In this document: piece by piece, positions 47,299 through 58,794 of the stretch | Layout of the letters: each line of letters begins with the position of its first letter | How positions within the stretch are numbered: position 1 is the stretch's first letter | From: Leptodactylus fallax | Taxonomy: Eukaryota > Chordata > Amphibia > Anura > Leptodactylidae | Length of the DNA: 64,000 bases | NCBI GenBank assembly: GCA_947044405.1 | Contig: CAMRHE010000196.1 | Coordinates: 1,595,001-1,659,000 of the forward strand | Reading direction: 5' to 3' | Notes under the pieces: model-generated | The model's database searches: none | What the model saw: the letters and a program-made list of their open reading frames with translations, nothing else | Told to the model about the DNA's origin: nothing | Made by a program: the position numbers and the translations under genes

Positions 47299-48769
47299 TT
47301 AAAAATATGGCTGCTTTCTGACTGAAAAATCTCTCTAAAGTTACTGCCATTAGGTGTCTCCTTGTAGCTAATTTACTGTTCACTCTTTTGTTACTAAGGG
47401 AATCTGTCCCTAGATACATTCCATTCCATCTTGGTTATCTTAGTGAGTGTAGAGGCCGCTTCTTTTTGCTCCTCACACAGTGAATGGTGATTCTGCTCAC
47501 AACCTGGACAGACATACAGTATCTGCAAACTGTTGTGTTGAAAAGACTGAGGATTCTGTAAATATCACAGCTTACAATGTAAGAAAAATCTTCTATGTAC
47601 TTATAACTACTTCTGGCTGCTTGTGTAGTTACAGATGGGATATTATTCACAGACAACAGCAGCTTTATAGACTGTGCTCAAAGATTGTTGTTTTTTCTTG
47701 TGTTTTATCTGCTCGGTTGCATATATTTGCCTTGTGTTTGCAGTCCAGTGTTCCTGGTTCTCCTATATTATGGTTACTTGGGCTTTTCTCAAGTATTTGT
47801 TTGCAACTGTATAGTGATTCCTGACAGAATGGCAGAACATTATCAGTAATGGATAGGGTGGAGGGCAGACTGTTCCTTATTGTACATACCCACAGACTCA
47901 CACAGAAATGCAAAATGTGTTTCAGCCATGATCTGATTAGTATCTGAAAAACTGATAGGACACCATGTATGAAGGCTTATACAGTCATAGAACAGAGTGC
48001 CCATCAAGACCCTGCACATATTTCAACTTTTCATAAAAAAAAAAAAAAAAAAAAAAACTGTATGAAGACAGGGCCACATGGCCACACACCAATTGCAATG
48101 GGTTGCCAAGTTTCGGGTAAGTAGAGAGATGTTTTCGATTTGTGTAGCCCCAACCTAGCCCCTCTCCTAAGTGAAATATCAAAAAGAAGATTTGAGTGGG
48201 GAGCAATATCTTTGAACAACCCTCCATAACAAGACACCTATTATCATTTTTTTTCTCATTAGTAGGGGAATGGGAGATCATGAGCTGGAACCTGCCCTAC
48301 CTGGAATACATACTTTATTTTATACTTTTCATGAAATCTCAAATGGCTATAACATGGTGATCACCTTGCAGAGGTCTATTGTTACTTTTATATGTTTTTC
48401 AAAAATCTTTGGCCCAGATTTATTATTGTGGTTAGACTAGACACTGGCATAAACATGGTGCATCTTAGAGCATCTAGTTTGGAGTAAAAATTTTTGACTT
48501 GCTAAACATGTGCGTGTGGCTTCTCAGAAAATGGGGCATGGCTTAAAATGTGCCAAAAAATGCACCAGAATTGTGCCAAAAAATTTCTCAAAATAAGCTA
48601 ACAAAAAGGTGGTATAAGACTAGACAGTCTGAAGATACGCAAGATTTATCTAGCATAAGCCACTGTGATGAATTTGCCATATTTAAGACTGCCTGTATAA
48701 GTTTACACTGTCTATCTATTAGTAAATCTGGGCCTTTATGTTTACTTATAGGCTTAAGTGGAAATGGGC
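47299..48769. other. No recognisable gene
   Basis: Unassigned sequence; a run of about 22 A lies near 48036-48057. Short opposing open frames around 47435-48281 have no domain features. Confidence 0.35.
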
Positions 48770-49097
48770 TTAAAGGGGTTGCCCAGGCAAATTTTATACT
48801 CACCTTTCCCCGATGCTCCATAGCCTCTCAGCGAGGACCAGTCCTTCCGGCAGAAGTCCCCGCAACACGTGACCACTGAGGCCAATCAGCGACTTCAGCG
48901 GAAGGGATCCGGGATGTCACAGCCGGCGAGGAGTTTCACTTCTAGAAGGCACTGGAGTTGCAGGACTGGACCACGCTGGGAGGACATCGGAGCACGAGGA
49001 CAAGTGAGTTTTATTTTTTTTTTTTTCACCTTCCTTTGGCCTATTTTAAAAATAATACTGTAAAGCTAAGTGATTTTTGGTGCAATATCCCTTTTAA
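48770..49097. mobile_element. T2-type MITE
   Basis: TTAA at 48770-48773 and 49094-49097. Left end TTAAAGGGGTTGCCCAGG; right end ..AATATCCCTTTTAA. Interior GAGGCCAATCAGCGACTTCA and GAAGGGATCCGGGATG blocks are shared with 30416-30835. Confidence 0.7.
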
Positions 49098-49537
49098 GTT
49101 AGTGAAAAAAATAAGCACATAAACATAAGAAAACATTTGCAAAGAGTCAAGGGGTGAGAAAAATCCTAAAATAGACACACTTAGTTCCAGTGTGTGCATA
49201 CATCACTGTATGCTCTTCTGTCATTTTTAAACTCATGAAGCATAAAAATATTCTGAAATTGCATTATTTTTTTAATCTATTGAATCCACTTTAATGCAAT
49301 CACCTGAAAAAAATGCTACGTTTGTTTTTCAATGTCAAAACATAATGGTGTAAATGAAGCTGCTTAATATCCAATTCCATTTGTAATAATTCTATGTTTG
49401 CTAAATTTTACTCACTTTAAAAACCCATTTATATTTAATGTATTTATTACCTACAATACACTTATTGTTTTATGAGTGTTTCACTTATTCTAGCATATCA
49501 ACCCGGCAAAATGGTACAGGGGTCTGGGTTCTTTGGT
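49098..49537. other. No recognisable feature
   Basis: AT-rich flank left of the poly-G tract. Nothing assigned. Confidence 0.35.
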
Positions 49538-49541
49538 GGGG

Positions 49542-49579
<38 letters not shown>

Positions 49580-49760
49580 CCGGGGGGGGGGGGTTTGTTT
49601 TCCCCTGGTTTTGTTGGGTTTTTGGCGGGGTTTTTTCCTCCGGCCTCCTGCGGCCTGTTTTTGTGGGGGGGGGGGGGGGTTTTTTTTATTTTTTTTTATC
49701 TTACATTGGGGGGGGGGGGGGAGTTTTATTATAAAACACGAGGGAAGGGGGAGGAGTGTT
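49538..49760. other. Poly-G rich tract, possible sequencing artefact
   Basis: Three G homopolymers (about 49543-49594, broken by a short C-run, then 49665-49679 and 49709-49721), separated by T-runs. The composition is unlike anything else in the window and lies at the edge of a tandem array. Glycine/proline-rich open frames over it on both strands are compositional. It could be a true G-quadruplex-forming tract or a base-calling/assembly fault. Confidence 0.6.
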
Positions 49761-49783
49761 TTTTTTTTGCTACACCACACAGG

Positions 49784-50654
49784 AGAGCTGACAGATCCTC
49801 TATATACTACACCACACAGAAGAGCTGACAGATCCTCTATATACTACATCGCAGGAGAAGTGACAGATCCTCTATATACTACACCACACAGGAAAGATGA
49901 CAGATCCTCTCTGTGCTACACCACACAGGAGAGCTGACAGATCCTCTATATACTACACCACACAGGAGAGCTGACAGATCCTCTATATACTACACCACAC
50001 AGAAGAGCTGACAGATCCTCTATATACTACATCGCAGGAGAAGTGACAGATCCTCTATATACTACACCACACAGGACAGCTGACAGATCCTCTATATACT
50101 ACACCACACAGGAGAGAGGACAGATCCTCGATATACTACACCACACAGGAGAGCTGACAGATCCTCTATATACTACACCACACAGGAGAGCTGACAGATC
50201 CTCTATATACTACATCGCAGGAGAAGTGACAGATCCTCTATATATTACACCACACAGGAGAGCTGACAGATCCTCTATATACTACACCACACAGGAGAGC
50301 TGACAGATCCTCTATATACTACACCACACAGAAGAGCTAACAGATCCTCTATATACTATACCACACCATAGAGCTAACAGATCCTCTATATACTACACCA
50401 CACAGTAGTGCTGACAGATCTTCTATATACTACACCACACAGTAGTGCTGACAGATCCTCTATATACTACACCACATAGTAGTGCTGATAGATCCTCTAT
50501 ATACTACACCACACAGTAGAGCTGACACATCCTCTATATACAACACCACACCGTAGAGCTGACACATCCTCTATATACAACACCACACCGTAGAGCTGAC
50601 AGATCCTATATATTCTACACCACACAGGAGAGCTGTCACATCCTCTATATACTA
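49784..50654. repeat. 37-bp minisatellite, left block
   Basis: About 23 units of CTATATACTACACCACACAG plus GAGAGCTGACAGATCCT. Variants (GGAGAG, GTAGTG, GTAGAG, CGTAGAG and a shorter ATCGCAGGAGAAGTG form) occur in local runs and in a repeated higher-order order near 49784-50250. Units abut directly, without spacers. Confidence 0.92.
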
Positions 50655-51555
50655 ACCAAAAAAGAAAAAACCTCCATATAAACTTGACCGCAAACATCAA
50701 CAATCCAAACAAAAGAGAACAAGTCAAGAAAAACCAAAAAAATCTCAAAGAATTATATATAAAAATATATATTTATTAATAAAAATGTAATAAATAATAC
50801 ATTTAAAAAAGCATGTATCAAAGGCAATAATACAGGTGACACAGACAAAGAATGAGACACAACACAAGACACATGTGTCACATAAAAAGGCTAGGTGCGT
50901 TTCCACACATACCTTTGTGTTCACTGGGCTCAAACTTACCTTTATAATGGCTGCAGGTAATTCTTTTGTATTTATTTATTTGCATTTTTGATATGTTTTC
51001 TATCCATTATTGCTTTCTTCTATATATGGTACTTACCAATACTTAGCAATATATGCTAGCTACATATGGATAGTGTTTTTAATTTTGCATTTCCATATAT
51101 ATTTTTGTGTCCATGTGGCATGTTTTATCACTTATTGCCTTTAATATATGTCAGCTATATGTGGATAGTGTCTTGCATTTTGCATTTCCATATATAAATT
51201 TTTCTGTCCATGTGGCATGTTTCATTATTTATTGGGTTTAAGTTCCCTATTTAGATATATTTTTTATATATGGTTTGCAAAATTTTGTATATTTAATATT
51301 GAATACATATTGTGGGCCATTATATATATATATATTGTCATTTTCATATATACTTTTTGTATACTTTTGAGCCTTTTTATGTGACACGTGTCTTGTGTTG
51401 TGTCTCATTCTTTGTCTGTGTCACCTGTATTATTGCCTTTGATACATGCTTTTCTAAATGTATTATTTATTACATTTTTATTAATAAATATATATTTTTA
51501 TATATAATTCTTTGAGTTTTTTTTGGTTTTTCTTGACTTGTTCTCTTTTGTTTGG
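50655..51555. mobile_element. 0.9-kb inverted-repeat insert in the minisatellite
   Basis: An inverted repeat of about 220 bp: CCAAACAAAAGAGAACAAGT at 50705 pairs with ACTTGTTCTCTTTTGTTTGG ending 51555, and complementarity continues through the ACACAAGACAC block and the AAAAAGGCT end. Between the arms lies AT-rich sequence with an imperfect tandem duplication of about 100 bp (TATGGATAGTG, CCATATATA, CATGTGGCATG at 51066-51230). About 50 bp at its left (50655-50704) lies outside the arms. ACATCCTCTATATACTA occurs at both borders (50638-50654, 51556-51572), which is either a target duplication or the minisatellite's own phase. No coding capacity found. Confidence 0.75.
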
Positions 51556-52575
51556 ACATCCTCTATATACTACACCACACAGTAGAGGTGACACAACCTC
51601 TATATACTACACCACACCGTAGAGCTGACAGATCCTCTATATACTACACCACACAGTAGTGCTGACAGATCCTCTATATACTACACCGCATAGTAGTGCT
51701 GACAGATCCTCTATACTGTATACTACACCACACAGTAGAGCTGACACATCTTCTATATACAACACCACACCGCAGAGCTGACAGATCCTATATATTCTAC
51801 ACCACACAGGAGAGCTGTCACATCCTCTATATACTACACCACACAGTAGTGCTGACAGATCCTTTATATACTACACCACATAGTAGTGCTGACAGATCCT
51901 CTATATACTACACCACACAGTAGTGCTGACAGATCCTCTATATACTACACCACACCGTAGAGCTGACAGATCCTATATATTCTACACCACACAGGAGAGC
52001 TGACAGATCCTCTATATACTACACCACACAGTAGAGCTGACACATCTTCTATATACAACACCACACCATAGAGCTGACAGATCCTATACATTCTACACCA
52101 CACAGGAGAGCTGTCACATCCTCTCTATACTACACCACAAAGTAGAGATGACACATCCTCTATATACTACACCACACAGGAGAGCTGACAGATCCTCTAT
52201 ATACTACACCACACCGTAGAGCTGACAGATCCTCTATATACTACACCACACCGTAGAGCTGTCACATCCTCTATATACTACACCACACAGTAGAGATGAC
52301 ACATCCTCTATACACTACACCACACCGTAGAGCTGGCAGATCCTCTATATACTACACCACACCGTAGAGCTGACAGATCCTCTATATACTACACCACACC
52401 GTAGAGCTGACAGATCCTCTATATACTACACCACACCGTAGAGCTGACAGATCCTCTATATACTACACCACACCGTAGAGCTGACAGATCCTCTATACAC
52501 TACAGCACACAAGAGAGCTGACACATCCTTTATATACTACACCACACTATAGAGCTGAGAGATCCTCTATATTAC
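51556..52575. repeat. 37-bp minisatellite, right block
   Basis: About 27 further units, richer in the CCGTAGAGCTGACAGATCCT form; a homogeneous run of such units lies near 52180-52500. The last units decay before 52580. Confidence 0.92.
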
Positions 52576-53808
52576 ACCAGCTTAGTTGCCTTTAAGATGT
52601 CCTCTTTGAATATTGTTCACTGGGCACACAATCCTGCTGTTTTATTCCAGTCTTTTAATTCCCTTTTTAAACACTCTCCCAGTTCCTTGAAATTCATCCT
52701 TCTAAAGTCTAATACTTTTGAAGCAGTATCATTGCTCCCAGTCTGTTATTATATCAAACCATAAACATTGGTGGTCACTGGAACCCAAATGTTCTTCCAT
52801 CCTAACCTCAGATACCAGATCTCCATTTGTGAAGACTAAGACTTTATGCTGAAAATTACACTGGCAAGGACCTGTGCCTCACCAGCCGGTGAGCCGTACC
52901 TCACCAGCCGGTGAGCCACACGTCACCAGTATATTATACCACATGGGAAGCAGACAGGTCCTCTATCTTGTGATATAAAGTACACAAGGCGTGCCGACTT
53001 CATGATGCTCAGCACGCTCCATGTGACTGCTGCTCTTCATTGTCCTGTTAAGCAATTTACTGGGTACACTGAACTGGGACAAGGTTTTCCAGTGATCTCC
53101 CTGGTAGGAGTAGCCAATCTTACACATAACTATAAGGCTCTTATTTAGACTAGGGTGTAGGCACTGCGCACAAGAAAACTTAGAGAGATAAGAAGACTAT
53201 AACACCAGTGTAGAGAGATAACCAAGAATTACACAAGTTAATGTTTCCTATTTCTTATATAGTTTTAACCCTATTAGCACTTTTTAGTGATATTCTAAAG
53301 TCACTAGTGCAAGTAATTGCAGTTGCCAAAAACTGGAAAGTCCAAGAAAAAGTGATTGAGGAACAATGGTCTTCAGACTTTGAAGTCTCTTGTCATAAAC
53401 CTTTAAGGGTTGTGACATCTTCGGGAGTACGTAGCTAATGGGATCACCATCTCATGATCAAAATAGCACACATAGAATTCACTCCTACACAGTGAATTTT
53501 TCATTTTTAATTAATCTCACCGAGTTTTATTTTGTGTCTGTTCAATACATTAGTTTTAGTGGTGATTTTTAAATAATGTATTGTTCAGAAACAAAAGTTA
53601 TGGACCCCCAAACACAACCCTAAACACAAAAAAACAAAGCACTGAGTTAATAGACAATTTCAGAATTTGTTAGACTCCCAGTGTGCACAGAATATGTAAC
53701 ACATGCATTAGGTGTTCCACGCCATACTGCCATTATTAGCAGAAGTATTAGTGTTTGCACCTGCTAAACTTCCTCTTGCCAATCCCTGTATCTTGTATTT
53801 AAGGCCCG
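52576..53808. other. Unassigned; possible old LINE or other debris
   Basis: The 52640-52860 stretch looks like old dispersed-repeat sequence but I could not place it. CTCACCAGCCGGTGAGCC near 52878-52918 is duplicated and forms a short hairpin. A 65-codon open frame at 53241 has no recognised motif. Confidence 0.3.
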
Positions 53809-54090
53809 TTGCAGACAAACGTGGGCGAGATCCGTGTGCTAGCCTTGTTTTTTGCTGATTGCACACTGACCCATTTATTTCTATGGGTACATGCAAACGA
53901 CCATATTTTTCACTGATCAATGTGCGAGCCGTGATTCCGCACTGCATCAGATAGAACATGTCCTATTCTATTCAGTTTTTGCGGAACGGACTCACCCATA
54001 GAATCCTATGGGAGACTAAAAACCTAGGACGGCACACTGATGTACTCCGTGTGTCATTGGTGTGCTGTCCGTTTTCACGGACAAGCTAGG
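53809..54090. repeat. Probable MITE (CCGTTGCAGACAAACG)
   Basis: Starts TAAGGCCCGTTGCAGACAAA and has the TCCGT/ACGGA words, ATTTATTTCTATGGGTA block and CCGTTTTCACGGACAAG end typical of such elements, in a compact GC-richer stretch. Ends do not pair cleanly. Confidence 0.4.
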
Positions 54091-54130
54091 GATATAATTA
54101 GATGTAGACCTGCGTCTACAGCTAGCCTAA

Positions 54131-54411
54131 GGCTAAGGCCTCACATAGTGAAACACAGCTAAAAAATGCTGCAGAAAAAAACGCAGCAAAAACGCATTTT
54201 GCTGCATTTTTCTGTTTTTTCTTCCCCTATTAAATATATATATGTATAGGAAAAATGTCTGCAATTCCACATGCTGCGTTTTTCAAAAGTACATGTGTTT
54301 TTGAAAACATAACTTTTCCAAGGCTCTTTTTTTCCGCAATGTATGGATGAGATTAGATGAAATCTCATTCACTTTGTTGGTACTGTAAAAGACCACATTT
54401 TTTAGACAAAT
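54131..54411. repeat. CACGTGG-family MITE, right end lost
   Basis: Begins GGCTAAGGCCTCACATAGTG and retains TGCTGCAG..AAAACGCAGC and GGATGAGATTAGATGA blocks. It is cut where the next MITE begins at 54412. Confidence 0.55.
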
Positions 54412-54722
54412 GCTATATTCACACGACAATGAATAATGGCCATGTAACGTTGTGTGTTTTTTTTTTATTTTTTAACAGACGTGACACAGCAGCATTAAAT
54501 TTAAGTGAGTGGGGGCTATTCACATGACTGTTATTTTGACGATCCATTTTAATGGACCATCAAAATACAGGTCATGTCCTATTTTTGTCTGTTTTCATGG
54601 ACCCCTCCATACACTCAAATATATGAGGAATCCGTGAAAACGATTCCCCCTTGATTGCAAGACAGCCGTGAAAAATGGACGTTTTTCATGGCCATTTTGC
54701 ACCTCGGTCATATGAATGTAGC
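54412..54722. repeat. Short MITE (GCTACATTCAC ends), second copy
   Basis: Opposite orientation to 175-459. Ends GCTATATTCACACGAC and the complement GGTCATATGAATGTAGC; shares AATGGACCATCAAAATAC and CCCCTCCATACACTCAAATA blocks. Confidence 0.65.
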
Positions 54723-54857
54723 CTTACTCTGGCCTACTTTGGCTGAGCAATGAGTTCTGTAGTCTGATCGGTTTGCATACACGCTGCTCTGCTGTTTATT
54801 ATGGAGTCTTTGTCTGCCCTGTTTTTATGCAAGTCTTCTTCTGTTTGAACTCTGCTA

Positions 54858-55462
54858 ATGCTTCGTTCACACCTGCGCTTGCTATCCGTCCGTCGTGTAT
54901 CCGTTCTAAATGTCAGAAAAAGGATTGGGAACGGTTTGCAAACGTTTCGTTTAAAAGCCCATTCACTTCAATGGGCTTTTAAAGCAATCCGTAGGTGTCC
55001 GATTGCAGCCTCTCCGACTCCAAACCGCTTTTTTTTTGTCGGACACAAAGTCGGACATGCAGGACTTTCTGTCCGTGCAAAAAAAAAAAGGATACACGCG
55101 GACCGTCGCCAAACCATCTTTTTTTAACATTAAAGTCTATGGGAGACGGACACAAGCGGATTGGAATCCGTTTGTGTCCGTTTTACAATCCGTTTTATTT
55201 GCTTAATATTCTTCTCTGCACATGCGCAGACTGAAGAAAAAAAAAAAATAAAAAATATGGGAAAAAACGGATTCAAAACGGATTAGCAAAGCGTACACAA
55301 ACGGACACCTTTTTCACCAGGTATCCGTTTACCAATCCGTCTAAAATCATGGATTGTGGTATACATTTGGTAACCGTTTGTGTACGTTTTTTTAATGAAT
55401 GCGTTGTTTTCATAAAACGTTTAGCGACGGACGGATAGCAAGCGCAGGTGTGAACGAAGCAT
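54858..55462. mobile_element. MITE A of a 1.24-kb inverted pair
   Basis: A 605-bp element with inverted ends ATGCTTCGTTCACACCTGCG; interior alternates TCCGT and ACGGA words, with an ATGCGCAGACTGAAGAAA segment. Its reverse complement follows 34 bp later as element B (55497-56093), with identity interrupted by only a few small differences. Non-coding; the apparent frames are repeat-derived. Confidence 0.85.
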
Positions 55463-55496
55463 AACCAGTAGCCTTGTGCATTCTACAATATATCTA

Positions 55497-56093
55497 ATGC
55501 TTCGTTCACACCTGCGCTTGCTATCCGTCCGTCGCTAAACGTTTTATGAAAACAACGCATTCATTAAAAAACGTACACAAACGGTTATGTATACCACAAT
55601 CCATGATTTTAGACGGATTGGTAAACGGATACCTGGTGAAAAAGGTGTCCGTTTGTGTCCGTTTTGCTAATCCGTTTTGAATCCGTTTTTTCCCATATTT
55701 TTTTTTTTTTTTTTTCTTCAGTCTGCGCATGTGCAGAGAAGAATATTAAGCAAATAAAACGGATTGTAAAACGGACACAAACGGATTCCAATCCGTTTGT
55801 GTCCGTCTCCCATAGACTTTAATGTTAAAAAAAGATGGTTTGGCGACGGTCCGCGTGTATCCTTTTTTTTTTTGCACGGACAGAAAGTCCTGCATGTCCG
55901 ACGTTGTGTCCGACAAAAAAAAGCGGTTTGGAGTCGGAGAGGCTGCAATCGGACACCTACGGATTGCTTTAAAAGCCCATTGAAGTGAATGGGCTTTTAA
56001 ACGAAACGTTTGCAAACCGTTCCCAATCCTTTTTCTGACATTTAGAACGGATACACGACGGACGGATAGCAAGCGCAGGTGTGAACGAAGCAT
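55497..56093. mobile_element. MITE B of a 1.24-kb inverted pair
   Basis: Inverted near-copy of 54858-55462, with the same ends. The outer flanks of the pair (54848-54857 and 56094-56103) are both AACTCTGCTA, while neither element alone has matching flanks. Confidence 0.85.
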
Positions 56094-56178
56094 AACTCTG
56101 CTACCTGTGGCCTTTGGCCTTGTGCTTAATGCAATATATATGTATATGCTTCCTATAGCCTTCTGCCTCTGCAATATA

Positions 56179-57815
56179 CAGTGATGGCCAAAAGTATTGG
56201 CACCCCTGCAATTCTGTCAGATAATACTCAATTTCTTCCAGAAAATGATTGCAATAACAAATGCTTTGGTAATAATATCTTCATTTTAATTTGTCGTCAA
56301 TGGAAAACCACAAAAAGAATTGTCAAAAAGCCAAATTGGATATAATTCCACACCAAACATAAAAAAGGGGGTGGACAAAAGTATTGGCACCCTTTTAAAA
56401 ATCATGTGATGCTTCTCTAATTTGTGTAATTAACAGCACCTGTTACTTACCTGTGGCACATAACAGGTGGTGGCAATAACTAAATCACACTTGCGGCCAG
56501 TGGAAATGGATTAAAGTTGACTCAACCTCTGTCCTGTGTCCTTGTGTGTACCGCATTGAGTATGGAGAAAAGAAAGAAGACCAAAGAACTGTCTGAGGAC
56601 TTGAGAAGCAAAATTGTGAGGAAGCATAAGCAATCTCAAGGCTACAAGTCCATCTCCATAGACCTGAATGTTCCTGTGTCTACCGTGCGCAGTGTCATCA
56701 AGAAGTTTAAAGCCCATGGCACTGTGGCTAACCTCCCTAGATGTGGACGGAAAAGAAAAATTGACGAGAGATTTCAACGAAAGATTGTGCGGATGGTGGC
56801 TAAAGAACCTCAACTAACATCCAAACAAGTTCTAGCTGCCCTGCAGTCCGAGGGTACAACAGTGTCAACCCGTACTATCCGTCGGCGTCTGAATGAAAAG
56901 GGACTCTATGGTAGGATACCCAGGAAGCCCCCACTTCTGACCCAAAGACATAAAAAAGCCAGGCTGGAGTTTGCCAAAACTTACCTGAGAAAGCCAAAAA
57001 CTTTTTGGAAGAATGTTCTCTGGACAGATGAGACAAAAGTAGAGTTTTTTGGGAAAAGGCATCAACATAGAGTTTACAGGAAAAAAAAAGAGGCCTTCAA
57101 AGAAAAGAACACGGTCCCTACAGTCAAACATGGCGAGGTTCCCTAATGTTTTGGGGTTGCTTTGCTGCCTCTGGCACTGGACTGCTTGACCGTGTGCATG
57201 GCATTATGAAGTCTGAAGACTACCAACAAATTTTGCAGCATAATGTAGGGCTCAGTGTGAGAAAGCTGGGTCTCCCTCAGAGGTCATGGGTCTTCCAGCA
57301 GGACAATGACCCAAAACACACTTCAAAAAGCACTAGAAAATGGTTTGAGAGAAAGCACTGGAGACTTCTAAAGTGGCCAGCAATGAGTCCAGACCTGAAT
57401 CCCATACAACACCTGTGGAGAGATCTCAAAATGGCAGTTTGGAGAAGGCACCCTTCAAATCTCAGGGACCTGGAGAAATTTGCCAAAGAAGAATGGTCTA
57501 AAATTCCAGCAGAGCATTGTAAGAAACTCATTGATGGTTACCGGAAGCGGTTGTTCGCAGTTATTTTGTCTAAAGGTTGTGCTACCAAGTATTAGGCTGA
57601 GGGTGCCAATACTTTTGTCCGGCCCATTTTTGGAGTTTTGTGTAAAATGATCAATGATTTGACTTTTTTTTTCATTCTCTTTTGTGTTTTTTCATTGCAA
57701 GCAAAATAAATGAAGATATTATTACCAAAGCATTTGTGATTGCAATCATTTTCTGGAAGAAATTGAGTATTATCTGACAGAATTGCAGGGGTGCCAATAC
57801 TTTTGGCCATCACTG
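56179..57815 (+). mobile_element. Complete-length Tc1 element, copy 3 (defective)
   Basis: Same family as 3324-4960, 1637 bp, TA at 56177-56178 and 57816-57817. Both termini read CAGTGATGGCC where copies 1 and 2 have CAGTGCTGG. Inner direct repeats are present. The gene carries one frameshift and the E-to-Q change. Confidence 0.92.
56562..57595 (+). pseudogene. Tc1 transposase, one frameshift and DDQ
   Basis: Otherwise a near-complete counterpart of the 3705-4739 gene, starting MEKRKKTKEL. A single G is missing in the glycine-box codons (GGCGAGG near 57131, GGCGGAGG in copy 1), shifting the frame; the C-terminal half continues in another frame from [12 protein letters not shown]. Both aspartates are kept ([21 protein letters not shown]). 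The third catalytic position is glutamine (CAA in CCCATACAACACC), as in copy 2. With copy 2 it also shares residues such as [23 protein letters not shown] and [10 protein letters not shown] that differ from copy 1. Confidence 0.9.
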
Positions 57816-57817
57816 TA

Positions 57818-58237
57818 TATACATCTCTGCTACCTCTGGCATTTTGGCTTCTGCCCTTAATTCCTGTTGTAGAACTGGCTATTGTTATCTGTATATTCTG
57901 TCATGTTTTTAGTCACTGTTTTGATCAGTTTTTGTGGCACAATGCACCATAGTTCTGGCCTGCTAGTCAGCTGCTACCAAACCAGGACCACCTCAGAAGG
58001 AAGCAGCCTGTTGGACCCCCTGCAGCAAAAATCAAATCCCTGTATGGGTTAAAAGGCTGAAATCAACACTCTTAAAGGTGGCCCAAAGCCAAACCAGTTT
58101 AGCGAACAGAATACATATACAGACCTTCCCCTATGAAATAAATAAATTAAAAAAAAGAACACAAAATTTTGCAATAAAATGGTTTGTTAAAATTCCCTCA
58201 TAGCATGTTCCCATATATATCATAACATACATAGACT
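57818..58237. other. No recognisable feature
   Basis: Flank between the Tc1 copy and the next MITE. Weak similarity of 58000-58060 to 10970-11000 suggests a dispersed repeat, not identified. Confidence 0.3.
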
Positions 58238-58586
58238 TTAAAGAGGAACTCCACTGATTCCAGCACAGTTGGAATTATTTCTATAGCCCCCACTGTTCCC
58301 AAGCAAAAAATGCAGACAGTTTTGGTGCCTGATGTGCTATTTAAGCTCTATAATGTCAGAACGGCAGTGTCAGGCAGGGGGCGTGATTCAGAGCTCCAAT
58401 CAGAGTCAGCCAATATCAGAGCTCAGAATCACACCCCTTGTCTGCTCCTGCCTGACACCGCCCTCCTGACAGTACAGAGACTAAATAGCATATCAGGGAC
58501 CAAAACTAACAGCATTGATTGCTTGGGAACGGTGGGGACTAGAGAAAAAATTCCAACTGTGCCAGAATCAGTGGAGCAGCTATTAA
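58238..58586. mobile_element. T2-type palindromic MITE
   Basis: TTAA intact at both ends (58238-58241, 58583-58586). AGGAACTCCACTGATTCCAG and CACAGTTGGAATT near the left end pair with AATTCCAACTGTG and the GAATCAGTGGAG block on the right; the interior arms (GTCAGGCAGGGGGCG / TGCCTGACACCGCC) also pair. About 349 bp, non-coding. Confidence 0.8.
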
Positions 58587-58794
58587 ACTATGCAAAGAAC
58601 TGGACTTGTTGGAGGCAGGGAAAAGTCCTCTTTAATGGAGAGAGGAATGTACAAGGGCGTTGCATCTCCATTAAAGCCAATGGAACTATTGGTGGTCACT
58701 TTACATCGGCAAACAGGTGTTAGCACTTCTGTGAATATATTTAATGGATTGGAAATCTTCTGTAAAGGATTAATTTACAAAGCATATAATATAC
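58587..58794. other. Unassigned spacer
   Basis: Short gap; ends in the TAATATAC target duplication of the hAT element. Confidence 0.35.

Noticed and set aside
49438..49937. Several overlapping open frames of 98-134 codons, glycine- or proline-rich
   Set aside because: They translate poly-G/poly-C and the adjoining minisatellite in multiple frames and both strands; compositional, not genes.
49784..52575. Regular ~37-bp repeats as a possible CRISPR array
   Set aside because: Units abut directly with no unique spacers, there are no cas genes, and the context is a vertebrate genome.
53241..53438. 65-codon open frame with a hydrophobic start as a host exon
   Set aside because: No recognised motif and no convincing splice context; length is within chance for AT-rich DNA.
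54858..56174. Open frames up to 142 codons in both arms of the inverted repeat
   Set aside because: The same frames appear in both MITE arms and consist of TCCGT/ACGGA-derived residues; no protein features.
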